Of a stretch of 6,832 nt of DNA, positions 1 through 6,385 are shown piece by piece. Every line of letters starts with the position of its first letter. The first letter of the stretch is position 1. The DNA comes from an uncultured Rikenella sp. Lineage in GTDB: Bacteria > Bacteroidota > Bacteroidia > Bacteroidales > Rikenellaceae. A model generated the notes under the pieces. It was given only the letters and a program-made list of their open reading frames with translations. It had not been told where the DNA came from and ran no database searches. The stretch spans positions 1 to 6,832 of the forward strand of contig NZ_CAJTUJ010000102.1 of the NCBI RefSeq assembly GCF_910579375.1, in the 5' to 3' direction. The position numbers and the translations under genes were made by a program.

Positions 1-112
1 CTGGGCCTTCGGCCCACCCGGGGAGCGCGCAGCCCGAACCCGACAGAATTAGGCTGAACCTTACCTTTGGTCGTGCTCTTGCGACCCTTTAGAGCCGCGC
101 AGTTCGCCGCCA
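1..112 (+). repeat. Direct repeat, left copy (cut by window edge)
   Basis: Bases 1-112 are identical, base for base, to 6643-6754. The match reaches the first base of the window, so the repeat may continue to the left. It contains a perfect small hairpin (TGGGCC-TTC-GGCCCA, 2-16) and a second inverted repeat (GGTCGT/GCGACC, 69-74 and 81-86). No credible protein is encoded. The match stops at the boundary of an inverted-repeat cassette (102-170), where the two copies diverge because the following DNA is in opposite orientation. Function unknown; it looks like a dispersed intergenic repeat. Confidence 0.9.
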
Positions 113-170
113 CCCTACGCGGCGGACTGCAACTCGTCGGAGCTCGTTGCACTCACCGCTGGCGGCGAAC
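102..170. repeat. Inverted-repeat-bounded cassette, orientation 1
   Basis: The perfect 11-base inverted repeat GTTCGCCGCCA (102-112) and TGGCGGCGAAC (160-170) encloses 47 bases. Bases 127-170 are the exact reverse complement of 6744-6787, so the core lies in the opposite orientation from the right-hand copy, while the upstream flank (1-112) is in the same orientation. A competing local hairpin also exists: GCAGTTCGCCGC (99-110) pairs with GCGGCGGACTGC (119-130) with one G-T wobble. The left arm therefore has two alternative partners. Whether the cassette is actively inverted or is only a palindrome that has flipped is unknown. Confidence 0.8.
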
Positions 171-194
171 AGCTAAGACCTGAGAGCGAGTAGC

Positions 195-214
195 GCGATT
201 CCGTGAGGAATCGC
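195..214. repeat. Perfect 8-bp hairpin, GTGA loop
   Basis: GCGATTCC (195-202) and GGAATCGC (207-214) pair perfectly around a GTGA loop, which is a GNRA-type tetraloop if transcribed. The arm sequence GCGATTC/GAATCGC recurs in a longer hairpin at 6194-6237 on the other side of the coding block. No T-run follows, so it is not an intrinsic terminator. Confidence 0.7.
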
Positions 215-227
215 CGTCCTCATATTG

Positions 228-239
228 GGGTAGAGGCTG
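228..239 (+). repeat. GGGTAGAGGCTG motif, copy 1
   Basis: First of three exact copies of GGGTAGAGGCTG on the plus strand (others at 567-578 and 590-601). A 10-base partial copy lies on the minus strand at 851-860. Copies 1 and 3 share an AT-rich lead-in, ATATTGGGG and ATATTTGGGG. Role unknown. Confidence 0.7.
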
Positions 240-315
240 CCCAATCGGAGTGCCCGAAGGCACCGGTGCGTGGGGGGGGCGCGCTGAGGACGAACTTCCG
301 AGAATAGGGCGGTGG

Positions 316-350
316 TTTGGGCGAAACTCTTGCGACCCTTTGGGTCGCGC
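316..350 (+). repeat. Diverged TTTGG...GCGACCC module with 7-bp hairpin
   Basis: This stretch resembles the module at 66-98 and 6708-6740. All begin TTTGG and share CTCTTGCGACCCTTT, but the downstream bases differ. Here GCGACCC (332-338) and GGGTCGC (342-348) form a perfect 7-bp stem with a TTT loop. In the flanking repeat the GCGACC block instead pairs with an upstream GGTCGT. A hairpin is thus kept at the same place through a different partner, which hints that structure matters more than sequence. That last point is inference. Confidence 0.6.
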
Positions 351-503
351 GGGCCGGACGCCTGCCCACGGGCGGCCCGCAACACGCCGCTCGCGCGTCG
401 AGAGTTGTCGTCCCTCCCGTGCGTCCGGCCCGCTTACAGGGGTGTGCTTTTGTGATTCGGGTCGGAGCCAGCGTGGCCGAAAACGAGCACCGCGGCGTTG
501 CAG

Positions 504-547
504 GCCTCCGCTGGGGAGGCTTCAACCCGGGCGGTTCTTCGAACCGC
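504..547. repeat. Two adjacent short hairpins
   Basis: GCCTCC (504-509) pairs with GGAGGC (515-520). Ten bases later GCGGTTC (531-537) pairs perfectly with GAACCGC (541-547) around a TTC loop. Neither is followed by a T-run. The short TTC loop is shared with the hairpin at 2-16 and its copy at 6644-6658. Confidence 0.65.
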
Positions 548-566
548 AGGATTCAACTCAAAAGTA

Positions 567-601
567 GGGTAGAGGCTGTCTAATATTTGGGGTAGAGGCT
601 G
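567..601 (+). repeat. GGGTAGAGGCTG motif, copies 2 and 3
   Basis: Two exact copies of GGGTAGAGGCTG (567-578 and 590-601) start 23 bases apart and are separated by an AT-rich stretch. They continue the series that begins at 228. Such short tandem copies could be protein or RNA binding sites or remnants of a degenerate repeat; the sequence does not decide. Confidence 0.7.
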
Positions 602-850
602 GCAGTAAAACGCCCTGTGGGCGCGTTTATTCCGAGAGGCAACGCAACTGGAAACCGTCGGCACTGTGGTACGAGTGGCTGGGTTGAGATGCATTCATCA
701 TGAAGCGCAAATATAAACCCGATTGTTGGTTCGTCGAGGCAGAGTAGCTGTATCCGCCGTTTCCGGTGTGCCATAAGAAGCCCTCCTCGCCGCCGCGGAG
801 GCCCGGGGCGGGCCGCGCGGCACTCGAATCGGCGCCTCTGCCCTACGGCC

Positions 851-860
851 GCCTCTACCC
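851..860 (-). repeat. GGGTAGAGGC motif, reverse-strand partial copy
   Basis: GCCTCTACCC on the plus strand is the reverse complement of the first ten bases of the motif at 228-239. The following two bases differ from the full motif. It is the only copy in this orientation and lies about 100 bases upstream of yraN. Confidence 0.45.
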
Positions 861-963
861 TGAATTACCCCACGAACCAGTCGCTTTACCCCAAGCAGCA
901 CCTCTTCTTATCCCGGCATCCCTCCCTCAAAACTAAAAACACCGGGATCTAATCCTCCTTCGA

Positions 964-1362
964 ATGGCAGATACCTCGCACCTCGACACCGGAATCGCCG
1001 GAGAAAACCTCATAGCCGACTACCTGATCGCCTGCGGCTGGGAGATTCTCGAACGGCGATGGCGCGATCCTCGCGCAGGAAGAGGAGCCACCGATATCGA
1101 CCTGATCGCCCGGTCGGCAGACCGCCGCTACCACTTCATCGAAGTCAAAACCCGTACCGGAGACCGCTGTCAGTACGTCGATTTCGCACCCGAGACCGCC
1201 GTTACCCCCGCCAAAGCACGCCGCATCGCCGCCGCAGCCGAACGGTATCTGGCCTGTTCCGGCATCGTGGACGAGATACAGATCGATATCGCCGCCGTTA
1301 TCCTTTCCGAACATCCCGGCACCCGGCCGGAAATCCGCTATTACCCGAATATCGTGCGTTGA
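964..1362 (+). CDS. yraN: YraN family (UPF0102) nuclease-fold protein
   Basis: A 132-residue protein of the YraN/UPF0102 family, which has a Holliday-junction-resolvase-like (PD-(D/E)XK) fold. The family is widespread and its cellular role is poorly defined. The order of motifs fits: an N-terminal helix with GE (G13-E14) and ADYL (18-21), then a DIDLIA strand (D44, D46), then FIEVKTR with E60 and K62 as the likely metal-site and catalytic residues, and a late K-rich helix followed by a QIDIAAVI strand. Length is near normal for the family. Two details differ from common members: the acidic residue before IDL is Asp rather than Glu, and the loop between WR and DID is several residues longer. 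The ATG at 964 is chosen because it leaves the usual short lead before the GE helix; no Shine-Dalgarno is evident, as is common in Bacteroidota. The downstream gene has its own promoter, so the two need not form an operon. Confidence 0.88.
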   Translation: MADTSHLDTGIAGENLIADYLIACGWEILERRWRDPRAGRGATDIDLIARSADRRYHFIEVKTRTGDRCQYVDFAPETAVTPAKARRIAAAAERYLACSGIVDEIQIDIAAVILSEHPGTRPEIRYYPNIVR

Positions 1363-1379
1363 ACCGCCCGTAGCGCATT

Positions 1380-1410
1380 TTTGTCAGAATGACTAAAAAC
1401 ACTATCTTTG
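1380..1410 (+). promoter_or_regulatory. Bacteroidota-type sigma-70 promoter
   Basis: TTTG (1380-1383), a 19-base spacer and TATCTTTG (1403-1410) match the Bacteroidota consensus TTTG-N19 to 21-TAnnTTTG. Transcription should begin a few bases after 1410, giving a leader of roughly 60 bases before the ATG at 1478. It lies in the gap after yraN and gives the glycogen gene its own transcript. Confidence 0.8.
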
Positions 1411-1416
1411 GCACGT

Positions 1417-1437
1417 TGCGTATGTCGGAAATACGCA
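1417..1437 (+). promoter_or_regulatory. Hairpin at the start of the glycogen-gene leader
   Basis: TGCGTAT (1417-1423) and ATACGCA (1431-1437) are perfect reverse complements around a 7-base loop, placed where the transcript should begin. It could be a dyad operator for a transcription factor or a 5' stem-loop that protects the mRNA. There is no T-run after it, so it is not an attenuator terminator as it stands. Confidence 0.5.
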
Positions 1438-1477
1438 TCGGACAACGATCGCAAAGGCAATCAACGACCGAAATCCT

Positions 1478-4400
1478 ATGAGTGAACATCAACGACAGAA
1501 ACCCGACCTGCTTTTCGAAGTCAGCTGGGAAGTCTGCAACAAAGTCGGCGGCATCCACACCGTGGTGGGAACCAAAGCCCTGACCGCCATCGAACAATTC
1601 GGCGACGACCGTTATATCGTCATCGGGCCCGACCTGACCAGCGAAGGCAATAACGCCGAATTTCAGGAAGACCCCGACCTGTTCCGCGATTGGCGGAGGA
1701 TGGCTCGGGAAGAGGGGCTCCGCGTCCGCGTCGGGCGCTGGAAAAACGTCAAAGGGAACCCGATCGTCGTGCTCGTCAATTTCTCGGTGATCATCAATCG
1801 CAAAGATCAGCTGCTCGCTTCGTTGTGGGAAGACTATCAGGTCGATTCCATCACCGGACAGTGGGACTACGTCGAACCCGTCCTCTTCGGCTACGTCGCA
1901 GGGAAAGCCATCGAAAGTTTTCTGAACTATCGGTTCGGGCCGCGGCAGCGGGCGGTGGCCCATTTCCACGAGTGGCAAACCGTTTCGGGAGCTTTGTACC
2001 TGCAGAAAGCCATGCCGGAAGTGGCGACCGTCTTTACCACCCATGCCACAGTGACCGGGCGGGCCATCGCCGGGAACGGGCTGCCGCTGTACAGCGGGCT
2101 CGACACCTACAACGGCGACGAGATGGCCCGGCGGTTCGGCGTGGTGGCCAAACACTCCATCGAGAAGGTCGGAGCGCATCAGGCCGACGGCTTTTCGACC
2201 GTCAGTGCCATTACCGCCCACGAATGCCGGGCCCTGCTCGATACCGACGTGACCACCGTTACCCCGAATGGGTTCGAGAACGGATTCGTGTGGGAGGGGG
2301 CCGAAGCCCAGGCCAAACGGCGGGAGGGGCGCGACGCCTTGATCCGCGTGGCCCGGGCGACCTTGGGAATCGAACTGCAAAACGATCCGCTCATCGTCTC
2401 GATCGGCGGCCGGTACGAGTTCAAGAACAAAGGGATCGACGAATTCATCGACTCGCTCGGCGAACTCAATAACGACGACACCCTGCCTCGGGACATTCTG
2501 GCCTACATCCTGGTTCCCGGCTGGAACCACGGTGCACGGAAGGATTTGCAGGGCGTGTTGGCGGGACATCGGGACGCCGGGGTGGATCATGCCGGAGCGT
2601 TGAACGCCACCCACTACCTGGGCGACCCGGACAACGACCCCGTCGTCAACCACCTGCGGGCGCGGGGATTGCTGGGGCGGGGGAATCGGGTGCACACCGT
2701 TTTCGTGCCGTGCTATCTGAACGGCGACGACGGGATTTTCAACAAAACCTACTACGAACTGCTCGTGGGGACGGATGTGACCGTCTTCCCCTCTTATTAC
2801 GAACCGTGGGGATATACCCCGCTGGAGAGCATCGCCTTCTCGGTGCCGACGGTGACCACCGATCTGGCCGGTTTCGGCCTGTGGGTGCGGCAGTATGCAG
2901 CCGACGGGCATAAAGGGGTGACCGTTATTCACCGCGACGACGCCAACGGCGGCGAAGTGATGAACGCCATTGCCGCCACCTTGAGAAACTACGCCGCGAT
3001 GGGCGACGGCGAAATGAACGAACACCGCTCCTCGGCACGAGAGATTGCCGGGACGGCACTTTGGTCGAATCTTTACACGCATTATATGGAGCTTTACGAC
3101 GCCGCGCTGCAAAACGCAGCAGAACGGGACACCCGACCGCAAACCGACGGGGGTGCCACCCATGAACAAATCAGTTATATGCGCCACCAACTGGTGGTGG
3201 ACAGCCGGCCCAACTGGACCCGCATGATGGTCGAAAGTTCGGTGCCCGAACGGTTGCACCCGCTCGAAGTGCTGACCAAGAACCTCTGGTGGTCGTGGAA
3301 CGACCCTGCCCGGCGACTCTTCGAATCGATCGACCCGGAGCTCTGGAACAAAGTCGACCGCAACCCGATCGACCTGATCGCCCGGCTCAACTTGCCCCGC
3401 TTGCGCGAGCTGGCCGAAAACCAGGAGTTTCTCGGACGGATGGATGCCGTTTACGCCGATTTCCAGTCCTATATGGCGGCTAAACCGCACGATGCCAGAC
3501 CGAAAATCGCTTACTTCTCCATGGAGTACGGTCTGCACCATACGCTGAAAATCTACTCCGGCGGCCTCGGGATTCTGGCCGGCGACTACCTCAAAGAGTC
3601 GAGCGACAAGAACGTGCCGATGACCGGGGTGGGGCTCCTGTACCGGTACGGCTACTTCACCCAGCGGCTCTCGGCGGCCGGGGATCAGGAGGCCAGCTAC
3701 GAACCGCAGGACTTCTTCAACCTGCCGATCACCCCCGTGCGCGATGCCGAGGGGAACTGGAAAACCGTGACCGTCAATTTCCCGGGGAGGAAAGTCATTG
3801 CCAGAATATGGAGGTGCGACGTGGGGCGGACGGAGCTCTACCTGATGGACACCGACCACGACCTCAATCTGCCGGAAGACCGGTCGATTACCCACCACCT
3901 CTATGGCGGCGACTGGGACAACCGGCTCAAACAGGAACTCCTGCTGGGGATCGGCGGGATTCGCCTGCTCAACACCTTGGGGATCGAGGGCGATGTCTAT
4001 CATTGCAACGAAGGGCACGCGGCCTTTATCGGGCTCGAACGGGTGCACGACCTGATCGAACGGCACGACCTGAGCTTCTCGGAAGCGCTGGAATGCGTGC
4101 GCTCCTCCTCCTTGTTCACGACGCACACGCCTGTGCCGGCCGGGCATGACGCTTTCCCGGAAGATATGATCCGGCAGTACATGTCGCACTATCCCGACCG
4201 CCTCAAGATCACTTGGGAGCAGTTCATCAACCTCGGGAAGACCAATCCGAACGACCCGAACGAGAAATTCTCGATGAGCGTCCTCGCCTCCAACATGTCG
4301 CAGGAGGTCAATGGGGTGAGCTGGCTGCACGGCGAGGTGAGCAAAGAGATTCTGAAAGACATCTGGCCGGGGTACTTGCCTTGCGAGCTCCACATCGGCT

Positions 4401-5755
4401 ATGTGACCAACGGGGTGCACTTCCCGACCTGGGCGGCGACGAAACTCAAGGATTTGTATTACAGCGCTTTCGGCGAATCGTTCCGCAACGGGGACTACTC
4501 CAAGCAGAACTGGGATAAAGTCTACCAGATCGACGACCGGGTGCTGTGGGACATCCGTCTCTTCCTGAAGGAACGCCTGATGAAGAAGATCCGGAGCCGC
4601 GTGGCCGACCCGATCCAGTTCCGGTTCGACTCGCCGCGCCAGATCGTCCAGATTCAGGAGTCGCTGAAGAACGACGTGCTGACCATCGGTTTCGCGCGAC
4701 GGTTCGCTACCTACAAACGGGCGCACCTGCTCTTCACCAACCTCGAACGGTTGGAGCGGATCGTGAACAACCCGACGCGGCCCGTACAGTTCGTCTTTGC
4801 CGGAAAGGCTCACCCGGCGGACAAAGCGGGACAGGATCTTATCAAAAAGATCGTTGAAGTCTCGAAAATGCCGCAGTTCCTGGGCAAGGTGATTTTCCTC
4901 CAGAACTACGACATGGAACTCGCCCGGCGGATGGTGCAGGGGGTGGACGTGTGGATGAATACCCCGACGCGGCCGCTGGAGGCTTCGGGGACGAGCGGCG
5001 AAAAGGCCGTGATGAACGGCGTGCTTCACTTCTCGGTGCTCGACGGCTGGTGGGTCGAAGGGTACAAAGAGGGGGCCGGGTGGATGCTGCCGATGGAAAA
5101 GACTTTCGACGATCCGCGCTATCAGGACGAAATGGATGCCGAGCTGATCTATGCGACGATCGAAGAGCAGATCGCACCGCTCTACTACAACCGGAACGAA
5201 AGCAACCTGCCGGTGGGCTGGGTGGCGGCCATCAAGAAATGCGTGGCTGAGGTGGCTTCGCAGTTCACCACCAACCGGATGATGCAGGACTACGAAGACC
5301 GCTACTATGCGAAACTCTTCGCCCGGCACGAACGGATGATTGCCGACAACTTCGCCGAAGCGCGCGAAATCGCGGCCTGGAAACGGCGCGTGAGTCGCGA
5401 TTGGGACAAAGTGCGAGTGCTCGACTTCAAACAGTTCGACGTGGGCCATACGGCGATTAAATTGGGCGAATCTTACAACCTGGAGGTGCGGGTGGATGTC
5501 GACGGCCTTTTGCCGGAAGATGTGGGCGTAGAATTGCTTATCGCGGACCAGATTACCGAGGGACAGGATCACAATAAGATTTCGATTAAAAACACCTTCG
5601 AATTCGAACGGACGGCGGTCGAGGGGAGCGTGGTGACCTATAAACTGAGTTCGGCGCCGGAGAATGCGGGTTCGTATGATGTGGCGATTCGGGTGTTCGC
5701 TCGCAATCCGAAGTTGCCGCACCGGATGGATTTCGCGCTGGTGAAGTGGGTATAG
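1478..5755 (+). CDS. glgP: Fused GT3 glycogen synthase / GT35 alpha-glucan phosphorylase
   Basis: A 1425-residue cytoplasmic enzyme made of two halves that are separate proteins in many bacteria. Residues about 10-545 are a eukaryote-like GT3 glycogen synthase: FEVSWEVCNKVGGIHTV (13-29), AHFHEWQT near 162-166, GRYEFKNKG with R312 and K318 in the donor pocket, and the E-x7-E catalytic motif EPWGYTPLE (E442, E450). After a linker (about 546-592) comes the DUF3417 region of bacterial alpha-glucan phosphorylases (LHPLEVLTKNLWWSWN, from 593). The phosphorylase core follows: FSMEYG (680-685), SGGLGILAGD (694-703), HCNEGHAAF (842), THTPVPAGHD (to 890), TNGVH (977-981), FARRFATYKR (1072-1081) and EASGTSGEK (1168-1176), where K1176 should hold pyridoxal phosphate. 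Residues from about 1316 form a C-terminal beta domain. Expected roles are chain elongation from a sugar nucleotide and release of glucose-1-phosphate. All key residues checked are present, with no frameshift. The ATG at 1478 directly precedes the conserved N-terminus. Confidence 0.93.
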   Translation: MSEHQRQKPDLLFEVSWEVCNKVGGIHTVVGTKALTAIEQFGDDRYIVIGPDLTSEGNNAEFQEDPDLFRDWRRMAREEGLRVRVGRWKNVKGNPIVVLVNFSVIINRKDQLLASLWEDYQVDSITGQWDYVEPVLFGYVAGKAIESFLNYRFGPRQRAVAHFHEWQTVSGALYLQKAMPEVATVFTTHATVTGRAIAGNGLPLYSGLDTYNGDEMARRFGVVAKHSIEKVGAHQADGFSTVSAITAHECRALLDTDVTTVTPNGFENGFVWEGAEAQAKRREGRDALIRVARATLGIELQNDPLIVSIGGRYEFKNKGIDEFIDSLGELNNDDTLPRDILAYILVPGWNHGARKDLQGVLAGHRDAGVDHAGALNATHYLGDPDNDPVVNHLRARGLLGRGNRVHTVFVPCYLNGDDGIFNKTYYELLVGTDVTVFPSYYEPWGYTPLESIAFSVPTVTTDLAGFGLWVRQYAADGHKGVTVIHRDDANGGEVMNAIAATLRNYAAMGDGEMNEHRSSAREIAGTALWSNLYTHYMELYDAALQNAAERDTRPQTDGGATHEQISYMRHQLVVDSRPNWTRMMVESSVPERLHPLEVLTKNLWWSWNDPARRLFESIDPELWNKVDRNPIDLIARLNLPRLRELAENQEFLGRMDAVYADFQSYMAAKPHDARPKIAYFSMEYGLHHTLKIYSGGLGILAGDYLKESSDKNVPMTGVGLLYRYGYFTQRLSAAGDQEASYEPQDFFNLPITPVRDAEGNWKTVTVNFPGRKVIARIWRCDVGRTELYLMDTDHDLNLPEDRSITHHLYGGDWDNRLKQELLLGIGGIRLLNTLGIEGDVYHCNEGHAAFIGLERVHDLIERHDLSFSEALECVRSSSLFTTHTPVPAGHDAFPEDMIRQYMSHYPDRLKITWEQFINLGKTNPNDPNEKFSMSVLASNMSQEVNGVSWLHGEVSKEILKDIWPGYLPCELHIGYVTNGVHFPTWAATKLKDLYYSAFGESFRNGDYSKQNWDKVYQIDDRVLWDIRLFLKERLMKKIRSRVADPIQFRFDSPRQIVQIQESLKNDVLTIGFARRFATYKRAHLLFTNLERLERIVNNPTRPVQFVFAGKAHPADKAGQDLIKKIVEVSKMPQFLGKVIFLQNYDMELARRMVQGVDVWMNTPTRPLEASGTSGEKAVMNGVLHFSVLDGWWVEGYKEGAGWMLPMEKTFDDPRYQDEMDAELIYATIEEQIAPLYYNRNESNLPVGWVAAIKKCVAEVASQFTTNRMMQDYEDRYYAKLFARHERMIADNFAEAREIAAWKRRVSRDWDKVRVLDFKQFDVGHTAIKLGESYNLEVRVDVDGLLPEDVGVELLIADQITEGQDHNKISIKNTFEFERTAVEGSVVTYKLSSAPENAGSYDVAIRVFARNPKLPHRMDFALVKWV

Positions 5756-5859
5756 GCTTCGCGGTAGTCCGGCGACCGGGTTTTGTCTGGGTGGAGCGCG
5801 TCTCGGCTTGATTCGCGGCGGCTTCGTTCGGAACAGGTCGTGTGGCGTTACGAATGATT

Positions 5860-5907
5860 CAGCGCTCTCTTTCGATCTTCGGATCGGAAGAGAGCGCTGT
5901 TTTATAT
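5860..5907 (+). terminator. Strong intrinsic terminator after the glycogen gene
   Basis: The arms at 5860-5877 and 5882-5899 form an 18-bp stem with a single G-T wobble and a TTCG tetraloop, followed by TTTTATAT. It lies 105 bases after the stop codon. The stem is unusually long and the loop is of the extra-stable UUCG type. Transcription of the glycogen gene should end here. Confidence 0.93.
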
Positions 5908-6007
5908 CTCAGTGCATAAGCATTCGGGCGAGGTTCGTTTTAAGGAGTTGATCGGACGTGGAATGGTTTGGGCCGAGGCTGCCCCTTGTCCACTGCGGGC
6001 CCGCGGG

Positions 6008-6039
6008 GCCCGCTATGACGCAAACGCGTCATGGCGGGC
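6008..6039. repeat. 14-bp hairpin, AAAC loop
   Basis: GCCCGCTATGACGC (6008-6021) pairs with GCGTCATGGCGGGC (6026-6039) with one G-T wobble around AAAC. A weak CTTTATT follows after three bases. It could act as a backup terminator, but the preceding terminator is far better and the T-run here is poor. The adjacent GCGGGCCCGC (5995-6004) is itself a palindrome. Confidence 0.7.
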
Positions 6040-6065
6040 GGCCTTTATTACTTAAAAGTAACCGA

Positions 6066-6088
6066 GCGCCATGCCTAAAGAGGGAAAT
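6066..6088 (+). repeat. Imperfect repeat, copy 1 (GCCTAAAGAGGGAAAT)
   Basis: This stretch matches 6362-6385 with only a few changes: GCGCC, a short variable spacer, then GCCT(A/T)AAGAGGGAAAT. The second copy runs into the left arm of a long hairpin (6379-6422) while this one does not. Confidence 0.6.
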
Positions 6089-6193
6089 AAAGAGTTAGGC
6101 TGAGGTTGCCATTAAATCACCCGAAGGGTGCGCCCGCCCGGCGTAAGGGTAGTACCCTCCCGTAGCCAAAGCCGCGCGCCGCCGCCTGAAGAA

Positions 6194-6237
6194 GCGATTC
6201 AGCTATTTCGGCGGTGAGCCAAATATAGATGAATCGC
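6194..6237. repeat. Long imperfect hairpin with GCGATTCA arms
   Basis: GCGATTCA (6194-6201) and TGAATCGC (6230-6237) pair perfectly. Inside, CTATTT and AAATATAG, then CGGC/GCC, can extend the stem with bulges. The outer arms share GCGATTC/GAATCGC with the hairpin at 195-214. Confidence 0.55.
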
Positions 6238-6275
6238 GCAAGGCGCGCATCGAAGAACTGGGCCAGACAGATTAA

Positions 6276-6292
6276 GCGATACGCAGTATCGC
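6276..6292. repeat. Perfect 7-bp hairpin, GCA loop
   Basis: GCGATAC (6276-6282) and GTATCGC (6286-6292) pair exactly around a three-base loop. The first five bases of the arm match the GCGATTC arms elsewhere in the window. No T-run follows. Confidence 0.65.
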
Positions 6293-6361
6293 TCCGTCCC
6301 GCCGGGGTCACCCGGACGCCGCCCGCGCAGGGCAGTTTCAGGCGGGTCACAGCTCGACCGC

Positions 6362-6385
6362 GCGCCGTAGCCTTAAGAGGGAAAT
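6362..6385 (+). repeat. Imperfect repeat, copy 2
   Basis: Second copy of the 6066-6088 sequence, 296 bases downstream. Its end, GGGAAATC, is the start of the left arm of the hairpin at 6379-6422. Confidence 0.6.

Larger units (their letters stand above)
171..963. other. Gene-free, hairpin-rich interval
   Basis: No open frame here has recognisable domains. The possible frames are short, rich in Arg/Pro/Ala and overlap on both strands, as expected by chance in GC-rich DNA. The interval instead holds short perfect stem-loops (195-214, 332-348, 504-520, 531-547), four copies of a GGGTAGAGGCTG-like motif, and a diverged copy of a module found in the flanking direct repeat (316-350). Just before yraN there is a 7-base inverted repeat, ATCCCGG (910-916) and CCGGGAT (942-948), with a 25-base spacer. 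I see no good Bacteroidota promoter for yraN in the last 250 bases. Confidence 0.6.

Noticed and set aside
62..69. TACCTTTG, a match to the Bacteroidota -7 element, also in the right repeat copy (6704-6711)
   Set aside because: No TTTG lies 19-21 bases upstream and no gene follows, so I do not call a promoter.
173..901. Several overlapping frames of 60-105 codons on both strands
   Set aside because: They overlap one another, have no recognisable start context or domains, and lie on hairpins and repeated motifs.
3162..3227. Separate short reading frame in the linker of the fused gene
   Set aside because: It is out of frame with both conserved halves, and the main frame is continuous through the linker.
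1298..5722. Very long open frame on the minus strand opposite the glycogen gene (1474 codons)
   Set aside because: It mirrors the codon bias of the plus-strand gene, its product is rich in His, Pro, Arg and Val with no recognisable domain, and the plus-strand frame has clear catalytic motifs throughout.
6008..6047. Second terminator downstream of the glycogen gene
   Set aside because: The stem is good but the following CTTTATT is too weak a T-run and a far stronger terminator lies about 100 bases upstream.
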